Assembly (NCBI RefSeq): GCF_014529535.1
Contig: NW_023503584.1
Span: 2,329,005 to 2,393,004 of the forward strand
DNA length: 64,000 nt
Direction of reading: 5' to 3'
Origin: Bradysia coprophila
Lineage: Eukaryota; Arthropoda; Insecta; Diptera; Sciaridae
Translations under genes and position numbers: made by a program
The notes under the pieces: generated by a model
What the model was told of the DNA's origin: nothing
What the model saw: only the letters and a program-made list of their open reading frames with translations
Databases searched by the model: none
Shown here: piece after piece, positions 31,276-43,587 of the stretch
Numbering within the stretch: the stretch's first letter is position 1
Layout of the letters: every line of letters begins with the position of its first letter

Positions 31276-32103
31276 TGAAGTTAGTAACAGTCAGACAAGT
31301 GTGGTAGTGGTGGTGGTATAATTATATTATACAACTTCCCTTAACAGTAAACGGCCCTCTAGTTTTGAGGAACACATAGTTCAACTGTTATTATTGCGAA
31401 ACGCTTTATAGAGTGAAACAAATTGTTCCGGCTCCGGGGCTATTGTCGGACGTTTTCTTACAAATATATCGGAAATGAGGACAATTGCTATATTTCGCAG
31501 GGCTGGTTACTCTCGTCTTCAAGCATACAACATTGATGTATCGTATCCATTTTCGTTTGTCTTTTGATTATTATTTGCGCTCTTTTGGCAGGAGTAAATT
31601 CAAATTTATAAACAATTGTTCAATCTATGCTTCATTCTTTATGCACAATGGCGCTGCCGTCGTCAGTCATACGGACCATATGAGTAGGCTTGTTTTCGTG
31701 TGTATAATAGAGAAATGTCACAGACGTGTTTTGTAGTCGAATTAGATGTCCCGCCGTAACAGTACCCGACTAACTTAGTTCGAATTGGAGTTTAGATTAA
31801 ATAATCTTCAATCTACCGGGAAATTTTCGGTGAAAGTTCATTAATGCTTAGGTCGATTAACTATTTGCATTGGACTTAAGATTTGATATCAGCGAAAAAG
31901 TTAAACATTTTCTAATGCATGTGTGCAGTTTATTGTTTGAGCAAAATTTGTGATATCCCCTTTTTTCCATCAGTACCACCGTACAAGTTCACAAAGTGTT
32001 TGCACATTATCTAAGAAACATTTGACAAAAATGTTGGCCTTTCAAAAATGTAATTTTCTGTTTTAAGTTTTGTGTAAATTTTTGTGCTTAAAACATTGCA
32101 ACA

Positions 32104-35100
32104 ATGAAGAGTCACCATTCGTTGACCAAATCGAATTATTGTAATATCTTCGAAGAAACCGAACGAGTGAGCTGTGAACTGATACAAGAATGTAAAGTTT
32201 GTCTTGAAACCACCAAATTGTCCGAAGCATTGAGAAATAAATTGAAAAAGTAAGTTGGCTCTTTCGGGTGTTTGTTTTCAATATATTTTGCATTTTCGGA
32301 TTAGAATGGTCTGATGACCTCTGAAAATCTCGGTCGTACTTATCACAAATCATAATCACATTATAAACCAGCCATCGAGAATATTTCACATTCACAGCCT
32401 TCGCTTTGAATGGTGTTCTCGAATTCTATGACTTTTTTTGGCTTTTTTTTTATTTACCTTCGAAATGTTGCCATGAATCTGGTCACCAAATTTTAATTGG
32501 TTAGATTTTTTTTTGTGTCCGATCGTTCCGGAAATAAAATTAGAATGCAAAACCTTTAGTTTTATTCGGCGCAAAAAAAAATATTTGATTTTTCTGTTGA
32601 ATTTATGGAAGAAACGCAGAGGCGTAAAGTTTTGATAATTTTTTTTTTCAAAAATAGATTTGCTGTGATGTTGTTGTTATTTGTCAACACTGTTTGTCCA
32701 TTCGGCTAAATATTTTGATTAAATGAACTGTATATACGTGTCTTTGTTGGCCTTGTCGCTTCGAGATACGTCTTCACACTATTAAACACACCCTCTTATA
32801 GTAGTGACTAAGTGAATTTATGCCGCTATCTAAGTACGATACGATACGATTTAGCATTGCAATATCATTTAGGGCATAAAAACTAAGACCACTTCTTTCG
32901 TGCAATGTTACCTTTGTTGCAAAATTTGACACTGCACTGGACAATGACATCAAACGTATATTAGCTTGTTTATTAAAGTGTAAGTCGAATATTTGATACA
33001 CTGTCCGATTGTGGTATCTGAAATCCAGATACGATGCTGCTGCGTCGTACGATGAAGTAATTGCTTATAAACTCTTCTCCCACAACAAAAAAGAAGTTTT
33101 TCCGCAATGCACCCAAAAACTAAGAACGTACATCGATTCAGGGACCTATTGGAAGCTCAGAACAGTATTTAGTAAAATCGGTTGGGTTCCTTTACCATAC
33201 AAAATTTTTCATTTCATGAAATTTCATACACCCCTCTGAAACGCTTTGGTCACAAAAAGTCACTGAGTGGACATATTTTGATCGAATTTTATTTTTGTCT
33301 TATAGTCAGAGGTCATACCTTTCCAACGAACCCCATTCAATGTATTTCATGGGAGAAAAATCAGTTTGTTGACTTGAAAATCAGTTATCACTAATACTAC
33401 CACACTGCTCCTAGTATTACCACTCGTGTGTCATGTCAGATGTCATAAATCATTTTCATGCTTCGGGGCCGAAAATGAGGGCAATTTTTCGAATTTTCTC
33501 GGGTTTCCGGCCCTCTGCATAAAAACTTCAGAGTTCCCACTCCTCCTAAAATTCATAAAATTGGCTAAATCCTCCTAAAATCTCCTAAAATCTTCTAAAA
33601 CTCCTAAAATTCCTAAAATGAGCGCACACTCTCAAAGAAATTTTTTAATAAAACTGAAAAACTAAAAACGGTAAAACAGCGGCGATGAATTTGAACTTCT
33701 GTATGAACCTGACTCAACTTGCGAAAACACTCCTTTCTTTGAGTCATGCAAACAGCGGTCCTGAACATGGATTTAGGAAAACAAATACATTACCGATGAT
33801 CACAGTTTGTTAGATTGTTGTAGATTGTTGTTACATAAGGAAAAATATGTTTTGACAAAAAAAAACTTTTTGTCAATTTTCTTAAACATATTATTTTCTG
33901 AAACCTTTTTAGTATTTTATAAAGTGTGTGAGAGATCTTAAGACTGGAAAAATTCCTCCGGAAATTAGTAACACAACCTTTCACAAATTTTAAAAAATTC
34001 CTCCTAAAATTCTCCTAAAATTACCTTCCAAATCTCCCAAAATTCTCCTAAAATTACCTTTAAATTACCTCCTAATTTTAGGAGCCTTCCTAAGCCGTGG
34101 GAACTCTGAAACTTACATGCGCACCTGTTTGGGACGGTTGATTTAAGGCACTTTCACTTGTAAGCCTCACTTCGTTCGGCCTACAATCCGCGAAATTGCC
34201 TAAAAATCAATCGTCCAAAACTGGTACACAAATAACCATTTTAACCTCTGTTACAGACGGCTGTCAAAACAAATGAAGTAAAAGATTTCTGAAATCAATC
34301 TTTGAAAATCTTCGATCAAATGAAGTAATAGATCAGATAGTAGTAAAACTGTTAATCTGTGACATGTATGACAGATAGATTAAGAAGCAGTGCGAACAGT
34401 AAATCTTTTCAATGTAGGCTTTCCGAGCACAACGTTTTCACAAAGGGCACTTTGGGTCGTTTAGTCATTAATTCGGTACATAGAGACTGAAATGCTGATC
34501 AAATTTCCTTTCAATGCTTGCAGTAACTGCAGAGTTGGATCGGTTATCCGAAAAACCGAGAATTTCGGTTCGGATTGAACCGAACCGAGAATTTCGGTTC
34601 GGATTGAACCGAACCGAAAATTTCGGTTCGGATTGAACCGAACCGAAAATTTCGGTTCGGATTGAACCGAACCGAAAACTTTGGTTTTATCGAAAAACAA
34701 TATGAAATGAAGGCAGACTCGTCAAAATTGATTGATTTCATTATGAACTAACCAAAAAGAAGTAAATGGAGCAATTGCATGATACTTTTATTAAGAATTG
34801 AAAATCTCATAAGCTCTTGTCAAATTCGTTTTCTCACAAAAATCGCATGCAATTGCTCCATTTACTTCTTTTTGTTTAGTTCATAATGAAATCGATCAAT
34901 TTTGACGAGTCTGCCTTCATTTCATATTGTTTTACGACAAAACCAAAGTTTTCGGTTCGGTTCAATCCGAACCGAAATTTTCGGTTTTTCGGATAACCGA
35001 TCCAACTCTGAGTAACTGCGACGTTGTCTAGATGAACCTGTGCTACTATCTTCTTTTCTAAAGTAAATTGCTATAAGTTTTATCTACAATTTTTCACAAA

Positions 35101-37628
35101 CAGCAAGGCTATCGCCATATTCACATAACTATTGAATCGGTTCGTTCTTTGGTTGACAGTATCGCCTGATGTCTCATGCAAAATCTTTTGCTTCTCAGGG
35201 AACACCCGAGTGCATTGCATATTTTTGTCATCGATTTTCTTCTTCTTCCTTTTCCAGTTATCCTCGTGAGACTCGTCGTGAAATTGTCAAAATTCAACGT
35301 GATGGCTGTGCCCCACTGTTCATCGCCTGTAAACGGGGCAACGTCGAAATTGCCGAATTTCTCGTAACAATTTGTGATGCCGATCTGGAACAGAAAGGAA
35401 TGTTTGAGGTGCCCGATGATCGATCAGTTCATTCGGTCACTCCGCTGTGGTGTGCTGCAGTGTCCGGCAAACTACCAGTCGTAAAATGTTTAATTCGTCT
35501 CGGATCGTCGATAAATGCTCAATCAGATACTGGATCAACGCCCGTCCGCAGTGCATGTTTCATGACAAATATGGAAATTGTGAAATATTTGGTGGAACAT
35601 GGGGCTGACATCAAGAAGACAAATTACAATGGTGGTACATGCTTGATCAATTCCGTTCAGTCCGTGCAGCTGTGCAGTTATTTAATAAGTAAAGATGTGG
35701 ACGTCAATGCTAAGGATATTCAGGAGAAGACTGCGCTTCATTATGCGATCCAAGAACACAGACTGGAAACAACGAAACTTTTATTGGACAAAGGTGCTGA
35801 TCCGTTCTCTAAAAGTCAAAATGGTGATGATGCTTTGACCACAGCGTGTTTGAATGGATCCCAGCCGATATTTGATCTCTTGAAAAGTCGTATAAAGTAC
35901 TCGGCCGAACGGATAGCAGATGCTCACGAACTGATCGGATCAACATTTCTGGACGAACATAATGAGACTCGAGTGGCAGTTTTGCATTGGAGATTGGCTC
36001 ATCATACCCGGCTGGTCGATTCGATAAGTAAGTGCTAACATACGGCTAGTGAAATGGACTTAGTCAAATTAGTCATCTCTTTCCATAGAAAAACGCCCAG
36101 TGATAGAACCCCGTCCTGCCTATCATAACGCTGTCGAATTTTCTACTGTGGCCGAACTTGACAACATTGCTGTCGATGTGGATGCTATGCGTATACAAAG
36201 CTTGTTGATCTGCGAGCGAATTTTGGGAATCAGTCACAAAGACACACTCTTCCGACTTATGTTCCGGTAAGAGACTCGAAATCAGTCCTAAGGGCATGGA
36301 ACTAAAAAGTTTTTCTTTTATTGTAGGGGAGCAGCATATGCTGATTCGTTACGCTATCAACGATGCATCGACCTGTGGCGCTTAACCCTACAAGTTCGGG
36401 TTGCACGTCATTCAATCGTATACTCAGACACGTGTTTCACTTCGCAGGCGTTGGTGAGACTAATGCTTGATCTACAAGACGGCTTTATCGACGTGCAGGC
36501 GCACGAATTCGACGATCAAGGAGTTCCACGATTCGAGGATGTTCACGATGTCTTTCTGTTGCTGACTGAGAATATATTGGGTAAGAGCGGTCAGGCGGAT
36601 TGTTGCGATCGAGTGGGACTAAAAAACCGCAAAATTTTTCCATTTTAGAGGCACGACAATTGCTGCAAATCCGACCTGTACATAAAAAGCAGCAGGAGAA
36701 CTTCGACAGAGTTCTGAAATGTGTCACACATCTGATATACTTGATGGTCAAATGTGCTAAGGAGGAACATGAAAAGCGAAAGGTATGAACTGCGTTATTC
36801 ACCCAAATGTTGCAACCAATCTTGACCGTTGATTTGCAGGTATTCAATTCTGTCCAAACTCTAGTCTTAGGCAATATACGAAGTGCTATCACCAATGACA
36901 CTCTGCTGCATTTATCGGTTTCGCGACTGAATGTTATTAAGAGCAGCTATTTCCAGTATGAAAACAATATACGGGTGAGTTTCGGAATATCGAAATTTGT
37001 GGTCGGATGGAGGTTCTGCGCATTGCGCTTCCCATCAGGGGTCATTTCCGAGATTTTTCTTCATTTTCTTCAGAATTTTTTCCGAAATTTCATTCAACAT
37101 TTTTGTGCAAAATATTTAAAATATCTCAGAAATCTAGGGCATGCTCTAGACGGCCTTCCCGTCTAACGTTTCGCAATATTTAAAAAAAAAATTAAATTTC
37201 CTCTTCAAAACAGGTTGTGTTTCCAAATATCGAAGTTGCAAAACTTCTAATTGACTGTGGCGCCGACGTGAACGCTCAAAACGAGTCTCGATCAACTCCA
37301 CTTCATGTCGCGTCAATAGCATACAACTACGACGGCACGGTAAGATATCTTCAACTTGGTTTTCTGAGTGATTCGATTTTTCCAAAATATGAATCTCCCT
37401 CAGCTAATACAAATGCTCCTCGATGCTGGCGCCCACTTAGATCAGCCAAATAAATACGACGACCGGGCCGTGCAGTTCATCACAATGAATGCCACAAACA
37501 TAATTCCGCTGATCAACTATACGACGTTGAAATGTCAAGCGGCCACAGTCATCACCAAATACAAGATACCTTATCGCAATCAAATTCCGAAGACACTCGA
37601 GGATTTCGTCAAACTTCATCAGGCTTAA
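32104..37628 (+). CDS. fem-1: FEM-1-like ankyrin-repeat CUL2 ubiquitin-ligase substrate receptor (8 exons)
   Basis: Exons: 32104-32249, 35258-36027, 36089-36266, 36327-36580, 36649-36782, 36840-36974, 37214-37339 and 37404-37628, for 655 residues. ATG 32104 is the first in frame after a TAA. FEM1 proteins recognise C-terminal arginine degrons and recruit CUL2-elongin ligases. Seen here: N-terminal ankyrin repeats from about residue 65 (GCAPLFIACKRGNVEIAEFL, STPVRSACF, TALHYAI), a central helical segment (HKDTLFRLMFRGAAYAD), two more ankyrin repeats (VAKLLIDCGADVNAQN, LIQMLLDAGAHLDQPN) and a C-terminal VHL-box-like region (TLKCQAA, then PKTLEDFVKLH). The LRNKLKN|YPRETRRE join across intron 1 is typical of the family, so 32104 is preferred over the in-frame ATG at 35169, which lies in intron 1. 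Which paralogue it is remains uncertain. Confidence 0.9.
33529..34109. mobile_element. 581-bp hAT-like element with TCCTAAAAT reiterations
   Basis: Termini are CAGAGTTCCCAC and GTGGGAACTCTG, with the CAGAG start of many hAT elements. AAACTT directly flanks both ends (6 bp; an 8-bp duplication may have lost two bases). The subterminal regions are runs of TCCTAAAAT words. It lies in fem-1 intron 1, inside an older repeat whose uninterrupted copy is at 31085-31275. Confidence 0.75.
34255..34400 (-). repeat. Dispersed TATA/CGATAAC family, 3' half
   Basis: The 74-base stretch from about 34268 (CAAAACAAATGAAGTAAAAG to AATGAAGTAATAGAT) is nearly identical to 50904-50980. Both contain the inverted pair AATGAAGTAAAAGATTT and AATCTTCGATCAAATGAAG. 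The family terminus GTTACAGACGG is at 34250. Confidence 0.65.
34534..35011. mobile_element. 478-bp hAT-type palindromic element with GGTTCGG reiterations
   Basis: Ends CAGAGTTGGATCGGTTATCC and its reverse complement, flanked on both sides by AGTAACTG, a perfect 8-bp target duplication. It is palindromic almost throughout, with arms of roughly 150-225 bp. The left arm has extra copies of TTTCGGTTCGGATTGAACCG (about four, versus one on the right). No coding capacity. It sits 245 bp upstream of fem-1 exon 2. Confidence 0.85.
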
Positions 37629-38853
37629 AGTGGGTGGACTGAAAGCTCTGGAGGTTTGATTGAGAACATTTGATTCGACGAAATTTATTGCAATTTATCA
37701 TTATTACAACGTGCTATTGTCGTCGGAACCTATTTTGTTTAGAGGGCTGAGTTTCCCAATAATATCCGGAATTTTGAACAAATTGCTGGCTGATTAATTT
37801 CACTCCCCTCGTAAAAATAGGATCTGAATTGAAGCAATGTACTCAAGACGATTCGTGATTTAAAACTAAGACAAAGCTTTTACTACTCAATTAATAATAG
37901 TGATTTGTGTGGCAATATCTCCCATTGTGGTCCGATAATTATTATTTTTTTCTTCGTTTTTTTGATATAGAAAACAGGTTTTTGTTTTGAACTTAGTTTT
38001 AATAGAGAACCACTATTATTTACGTCTCCTACCTCTTATATACGTACACATTTCACTAACTAATCCGTGAGTTTATTTAGTGTTCATTAGAATAACCAGA
38101 ATTGTCAATAAATTCATGCAAATTCAGTAATTGGATCGGGAAAAAAATCGTTTAATGCAAATCGACCGAGTTAATCGTTTTTCGTTTACGTTTGTAAATA
38201 TCGTCGGAGTTTTTAGTCTTGCGAAATTTCGAAGATAATTCTACCTATGCGCTCGCATTGAAATGACAAAATAGGTCTAGTATACAGGCAGAGTGAAGGA
38301 CGCCCAGTCTATACACAAAGTTCAAAATAAGTCAATGTCAAACCGCATCTCAAACTAAGTTGTCACGATTTTGATTTCTCATCATTTCACATATGACGTA
38401 CGCGTTGTTATACAGTTATATTCAATGAAATTTGTACTGAAATTTGCTTCAGCTGTCTCACCATCTGGTGCACTCATAACATTCAAGTGTTTATGTCCGT
38501 CGTTAGTGCGTGTAATTCGAGAATCGTCAATTTACAATCTTTTAATTATTTTGCACTTGATTTTTGATATAATAAGAGTCTGTCTTGTGCGACACATGGA
38601 TAAAAATCACATAATTTTGATTCCGTGGAACGTAAATATTGTGGAGCATCTAAATGAATATGGCCTAAGGCTTGCTATCGGTTTCCCTTTTGTTAGTGAG
38701 AACAATTATTTCACATAACGAATACGCTCTAGTTACAGTTGTTGAATGAATGTAGTTACAGATTTCGTATTGGACATCACAAAAAATACTTTGAACGACT
38801 GAAGTAATAGACTTTTGATAGAAGCAAATTGCTTAAAAGTTTATCATTTTGTG

Positions 38854-39033
38854 CACTGACAAAAAAGAGTTGAAAATCTTACCTGTTGCAGGTAACGTTG
38901 ACTCCAGGTAACCTACAATAGCTGCCACCGCTTAGCTTCCCAAATGAAACATTCGGCTCTACCAGGTAAAACAGATTACCTGGAGATAAAGTTACCTGCA
39001 ACAGGTAAGATTTTCAACTCTTTTTTATCAGTG
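38854..39033. mobile_element. 180-bp MITE with ~44-bp TIRs
   Basis: Termini CACTGACAAAAAAGAGTTGA and its near reverse complement, extending through AAATCTTACCTGTTGCAGGTAAC. The inner part repeats ACCAGGTAA/TTACCTGG words. No open frame. Confidence 0.8.
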
Positions 39034-40095
39034 TGAAAGAAATATTAATTCACTCACAGCAGGAAAATGAGTCATTACTTCACTCGGCTTAAGCTGTTTC
39101 CCTCACACTTAAAAAAAGGTTACAAACAAGGACATAATCAACCATTACTATAATTCATTCCATCACACTAATAGACTCCCATTACATTTGCACCAAGAAA
39201 ATCTCATCTACTGCAGCAAAATTACTTCAAAACTTCCAAACTTGATCCTTCGTAAACCTCAACTACCTATTTATTTGGCTACAATTTACTGTTCCTATTA
39301 TAACTTTAATTCCAGACTGACCTTTCTGTCTTGCTTTCCAACATTATTCTTTCAGAAACGGCAAGCGTATCGATCGCAACAAAATGATGAAATGTATTAC
39401 TTCTTTTGTCTAACCACACGTTCTGCTATACGTAAGAGAACAATTAAGTTTTAATCGCGGTTTTTCTGAGTTTTTCAATTTTGTTCAAATTGTAGCCAAT
39501 ATGGCCAATGTGTAGTACTAAAGTGAATTTGCATAGTTTATCGAGCACATCAATAAAATATTAATCTCTATGTTTCGAATCGTAATAGACGATTATGTGA
39601 TTATTAGACTTAAAAACCAATTAATAATAAATAAAGAAAAAACAAAGAGAGAGAGAAATGTTATAAAATAAATTATTCAATTAAACAATCATTAATTGTA
39701 GAACCGAGTACATTAAAGACAAATAAAAGAAAAACAATATTATAAAGACGTCGAAATGCTTTTTCCCTTTATTTATTGAATTCGGACACGATTTGACTCA
39801 TCGCACCACTCTACGATTTTACTTACAGGCGAGGAAAAAAAAGAAGTTACAGTTCGTAGTTCGATCGATGTCAATGAATTGGTGAATACAACACAATTCT
39901 TTTTATTGAATTCACATGCGTTACCAAATTGGTAATACCAATGCAATGACTTTTTCGTATTATAACGTGGATGTCGCCTGTGGATTGTAGATTGAATAAG
40001 AGTCATATCGCCAAAACTTCAGGTGATTTTATTAACTTTCAATTCTAGCAAACACGTCTTTCACTTTTTCGGAAAAATTTTTTTTTTTGTGAAAG

Positions 40096-40293
40096 CACGA
40101 CAGAGTAAAGTTAACCAGGCAGGAGCGCTGATTTGACAAGGCAAATAATCTAGTCGCCCAACATTTTTTGCGAACAAAATTTTTCAATTTATGTCAGTGT
40201 TCATTTGAGTTCATTTTCATCCAGTGTATTACGTCCCTTATTTGACGTTTCGAAAATGAACCGCTCCTGCCTGGTTTATTTTACTCTGCCGTG
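40096..40293. mobile_element. CACGRCAGAGTAAA MITE family, copy 1
   Basis: About 198 bp with TIRs of roughly 33 bp (CACGACAGAGTAAAGTTAAC... to the complementary end CTCTGCCGTG). GTGAAAG flanks both sides. Internal words TTCAATTTATGTCAGTG and CAAATAAGGGACC (reverse complement) are shared with the copies at 57032, 61663 and 62697. Confidence 0.85.
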
Positions 40294-40871
40294 GTGAAAG
40301 GCTTTCAAAAGTAAAGACATGTCAGATGGTACCGAAAACCGTTTTTCGGAAAAACTCATGAAACATTTTTATTTTAAATTATTGTAATGTTGGCCTTAGA
40401 AAGACCTACAGGTAGAGTATACACACTGCTTGGTGCGAGTAGATCCACGAGAGTTCTGACTAAAAATATAGCAGAAGTTCGGAGAGTTCCCCTTCCCTGC
40501 AGCATCGATGTTCCACTTAACTGAGTATGTGGTATGTAGCTGGCCTCACCCACTATCGCTCCACAAATAAATGAACCGAGTACTTTTCTGCTGCGAGCAT
40601 ACAGTTGGAAAAAAAGTTGGTGCCAAAATGTAGATTTTTTCCTTCTTTCTGGGGGCCCAACTGCTGGAACAGCAGCTGGAACGGTACTACGGCAGTCATT
40701 TTTATCGTCTACTATTCTTTTACCTTATTAATAGAAAAACGCATCGCTATGTCGCTAATATTTACCATTACAACAGATCCAATGTTAGCAATATCAAGAG
40801 AAAAATTGTTACATTTTTCTCGTCGGATTTTAGTAATAAAAAAGTGTTAGATTATAGCGCATGATCTCAGG

Positions 40872-41036
40872 ACTTCTGAACAGTAATTTGTAATTAGTTC
40901 TTCATTGGACCAATACTTGTTACGCTATAAGAGTTTGGAAAACCGTTTGCTCCCACTTGATCATATCGTCGTTCCAAACTCCTTTTGCGTAGCAAATATT
41001 GGTCCAGTTGAAAAACCAATTACTGTTCAGAAGTAA
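40872..41036. mobile_element. 165-bp foldback MITE
   Basis: Termini ACTTCTGAACAGTAATT and its exact reverse complement at the right end; further complementary blocks TTGGACCAATA/TATTGGTCCA and AGAGTTTGGAA/TTCCAAACTC continue inward. No coding capacity. Confidence 0.8.
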
Positions 41037-41780
41037 TTAAAATCGGAGACCGATTGTTCCCCAATCGCCTGTAGTCTTGGCGATATGACTCATAACATCA
41101 ATTGGAATCCAATCATTGTATTCGTTGAAAATGTGATTTGTTTATTTTCTTGCTTTGTACGTGGATTGCAGTGCCGAATTCACCTAATTTACCGAACAGG
41201 GAATAGGGATCAATAGCTTTTTAGGCACATACCGCTGGAAGATGCGTCCGATTTCGGACGTTTTTCAAAACAATCCCTCGTGACTTCGATAATTTCATCG
41301 GTGGATTAGGAAAATTCAGTAAAATATATTACCAATAACAGGCCCTGTTCGATTGTGGATTGCTTGTAGCATCCCAATTATGAATGATCGACAACCCTAT
41401 AGTCGTCATGAGTCTCTTATTGAACTCTCCTCTAAGGGTCATTGAGTCCAGTACTTTTTACTGCTGAAAAGTGGACCTTTCACGGAAGCGACAGTATTAT
41501 CGTCTCAATTGCTCCCTGCGATCCCACTATTTTGAGCAGATTAACGGAAATTGTTGACAACGACAACAAGGGCTTGTCATGCCCTTTGTTCCACACAAGG
41601 CGAAATAAAAAGTTCTAAGCAAGGACCTCAGTTATTTTAGTCACTAAACGTCCGCAAAATGAGTTTTAAAGCGTATGTCAGTGAAGTAATGATCGGTCAG
41701 TGAGTAAAATAATACAATTCATGCAAAGAACTAAGACTGCTGTTCAGGAAAAGACTTCACTTTCAACTTAACGAAAAAGT

Positions 41781-41786
41781 TTTATT
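41781..41786 (-). terminator. Polyadenylation signal AATAAA, 2 nt after the CDK5RAP3 stop
   Basis: The minus strand reads TGA TAAATAAAAC right at the end of the reading frame, so the hexamer lies almost on the stop codon. This would give an unusually short 3'UTR of about 20-30 nt. Confidence 0.5.
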
Positions 41787-41788
41787 TA

Positions 41789-43587
41789 TCAATCCATCGG
41801 ATCAGACTCAACACCACCGTACAATATCACATTTCTGCCCTTATACCGCTTCGAAATATCCTTTTCAATCAGTTGTTGCAATTGTTTCGTGCTAGCAATC
41901 AACTTCGATATGATTGGCCTAATGTTCTCCTTTTCGATGCCGAGCGTAACGATTTTCTCTTTGTTTATTTCGCGTGTAGACCGAATCTTAGCGACCGTTA
42001 GCAATTGTTGCTGCAATTTGGATGCTAAGATTTTAGCATATCTGAAAGATAGGAATTGAGTTATTTGCACGGATCGATGGATGAGATAATTATTGTTCGT
42101 CATTACTTTGGTGAATGTTTCAAGCGATGTAAGTGCTCCAATGCTTCACTGGAAGTTGCAGTTAATATAGTCTGAACGCACGCAAGCATCTCATTGACTG
42201 TCTCCACATCATACTTGCTATTCCCTTCGATGATTGAAAATACAAACGAGTTTGCTTGGTCCGACTTCAATTCGTATTGTCGCATTAACAGGAACGCTTG
42301 CAGCTGAAATTATGGAAAATTAATCTTTGAAGATCGAGATCACTTTCCGTAATCCGAAACAAACCTCAAACACTTCATCAATAAATTGGTCTCGATGAAA
42401 CGGATTATCCAACACAGTGAATGCTTCTTCACCCCGCGCAACACCGCCATCCAGTCCACTATCAGCCACTACAATGCCACTCTCCTCTAACGACACGTTG
42501 ACAATAGCTTCCGCTTCTCCGACATCTCCCCAGTCAATAGCTCCGTCATCTTCAGCCAAGACAATTTCTTCACCGAAGTCGATCGACGCTTCGACACTCA
42601 AGTCACCAAAGTCAATCTAAAAAGTTTCACGGTAAAGAGTGGCGTAACTAAATTTCCATGCTAAACATTTACCTCTCCATCAGCGTCTGCTGATACTTCA
42701 GTATCTGTCAATGTGACTGTTATCGGAGGCTCTTCGATCGAAAGCGGAGGTTCATTGTAGATGAACTGGTAGACAGTCGTGTTCCCATACTCCAAAATGT
42801 GTCGCAACAATGGCAAAAACTCTGAATTTGCCGAAAACTCCAAATAGTAATCGACGGCTTTGCGTAATTTCGGCAGAGCTTTCACTATTTCATCGTAGAA
42901 TGTCGGCAGTTCCTTAATTCGTGCTGTAAATTCCTCTTTCAGATTACTTCCCTTGATGCCCAGCTGCTGGCAAATGATTTGTCGCTCTTTCAGCAAATGC
43001 TCTTCCGATCGAATTAAATTCTTTATGCGCTCCTCCGTGTCGTCGATCATTTGACCAATTTTATTACGTTGCTTTCTGAGTCCAGGCACTTCTACATTCT
43101 GTCGCTGCAATATCTGGCCGGCTTCTGCCAAATAGACATTGTCTTTTTCGTACGATCGGACGATACCTTGCCAATCGTTCATACGTTGACTGCCATAACG
43201 ACCGAATAGACTTTTTGTGTCAGCCTCGGTTGTCTTGAGAATGTCGACAATTTGAAGGCAATGAAAGTAGTTGATGTCTACAAAAAATAGATTTCGTTCA
43301 TCTAGCGATACAGAACCTATGATGACTGTAACCATTCTACTCACATGATCCAGATAGTAATTTCACCAGCTCCGGATGAACGGGCATATCGTTCAAGGCA
43401 TTACTAATTTTGCTCCGGATCTCGCGGACTTGGCTTTGCCAATTTTTCGAAACAATTTTTCTACTCTCCAGCCATTCCAGTAGTTTTGTGGCGGTTATTT
43501 CGATGGGAATGTCTTGTTCCTGTGCGGAAACCATCACAGTATTTCGGAAATGATGTTCAACAGAATTTCGATTTTACTTACATTCAT
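41789..43587 (-). CDS. CDK5RAP3: CDK5RAP3 (C53/LZAP) homologue, UFM1 ligase-complex / ER-phagy factor (6 exons)
   Basis: Exons 43587-43582, 43519-43345, 43277-42673, 42616-42365, 42303-42107 and 42041-41789, for 495 residues, close to the human length of about 506. CDK5RAP3 works with UFL1 and DDRGK1 in protein UFMylation at the ER and in ribosome-stall ER-phagy. Family blocks seen: IPIEITATKLLEWLESRK, LLSGSYINYFHCLQIVDILK, FGRYGSQRMNDWQ and, at the end, LIEKDISKRYKGRNV. Three shuffled UFM1/ATG8-interacting motifs sit in the acidic linker: IDFG at 263, IDFG at 274 and IDWG at 289. The first coding exon holds only ATG AAT before a GTAAGT donor; the join gives MNEQDIPIEI. The alternative ATG at 43537 would read through the intron end and is less likely. 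Confidence 0.93.

Larger units (their letters stand above)
26007..32103. other. Intergenic region between Abl and fem-1 (divergent genes)
   Basis: The two genes start away from each other here, so both promoters must lie in this 6.1 kb, but I could not place a start site. It holds an octamer microsatellite, a 132-bp tandem repeat, a 16-18-bp minisatellite and two related inverted-repeat elements. No coding exon was recognised; the open frames over the repeats are low-complexity artefacts. Confidence 0.5.
37629..41788. other. Intergenic region between fem-1 and CDK5RAP3 (convergent)
   Basis: AT-rich with no recognisable gene. The open frames at 38371-38718 and 39188-39454 have no family resemblance, and I treat them as chance. 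Three MITEs lie here (38854, 40096 and 40872) plus a stray dispersed-family terminus near 39358 (AACGGCAAGCGTATCG). Confidence 0.5.

Noticed and set aside
35169..35257. ATG at 35169 as the fem-1 start
   Set aside because: The bases before 35258 are a pyrimidine tract ending TTTTCCAG, and the upstream exon 32104-32249 joins in phase to give a family-typical N-terminus.
38371..38718. 115-codon open frame downstream of fem-1
   Set aside because: No family resemblance, poor codon pattern, and AT-rich intergenic context.
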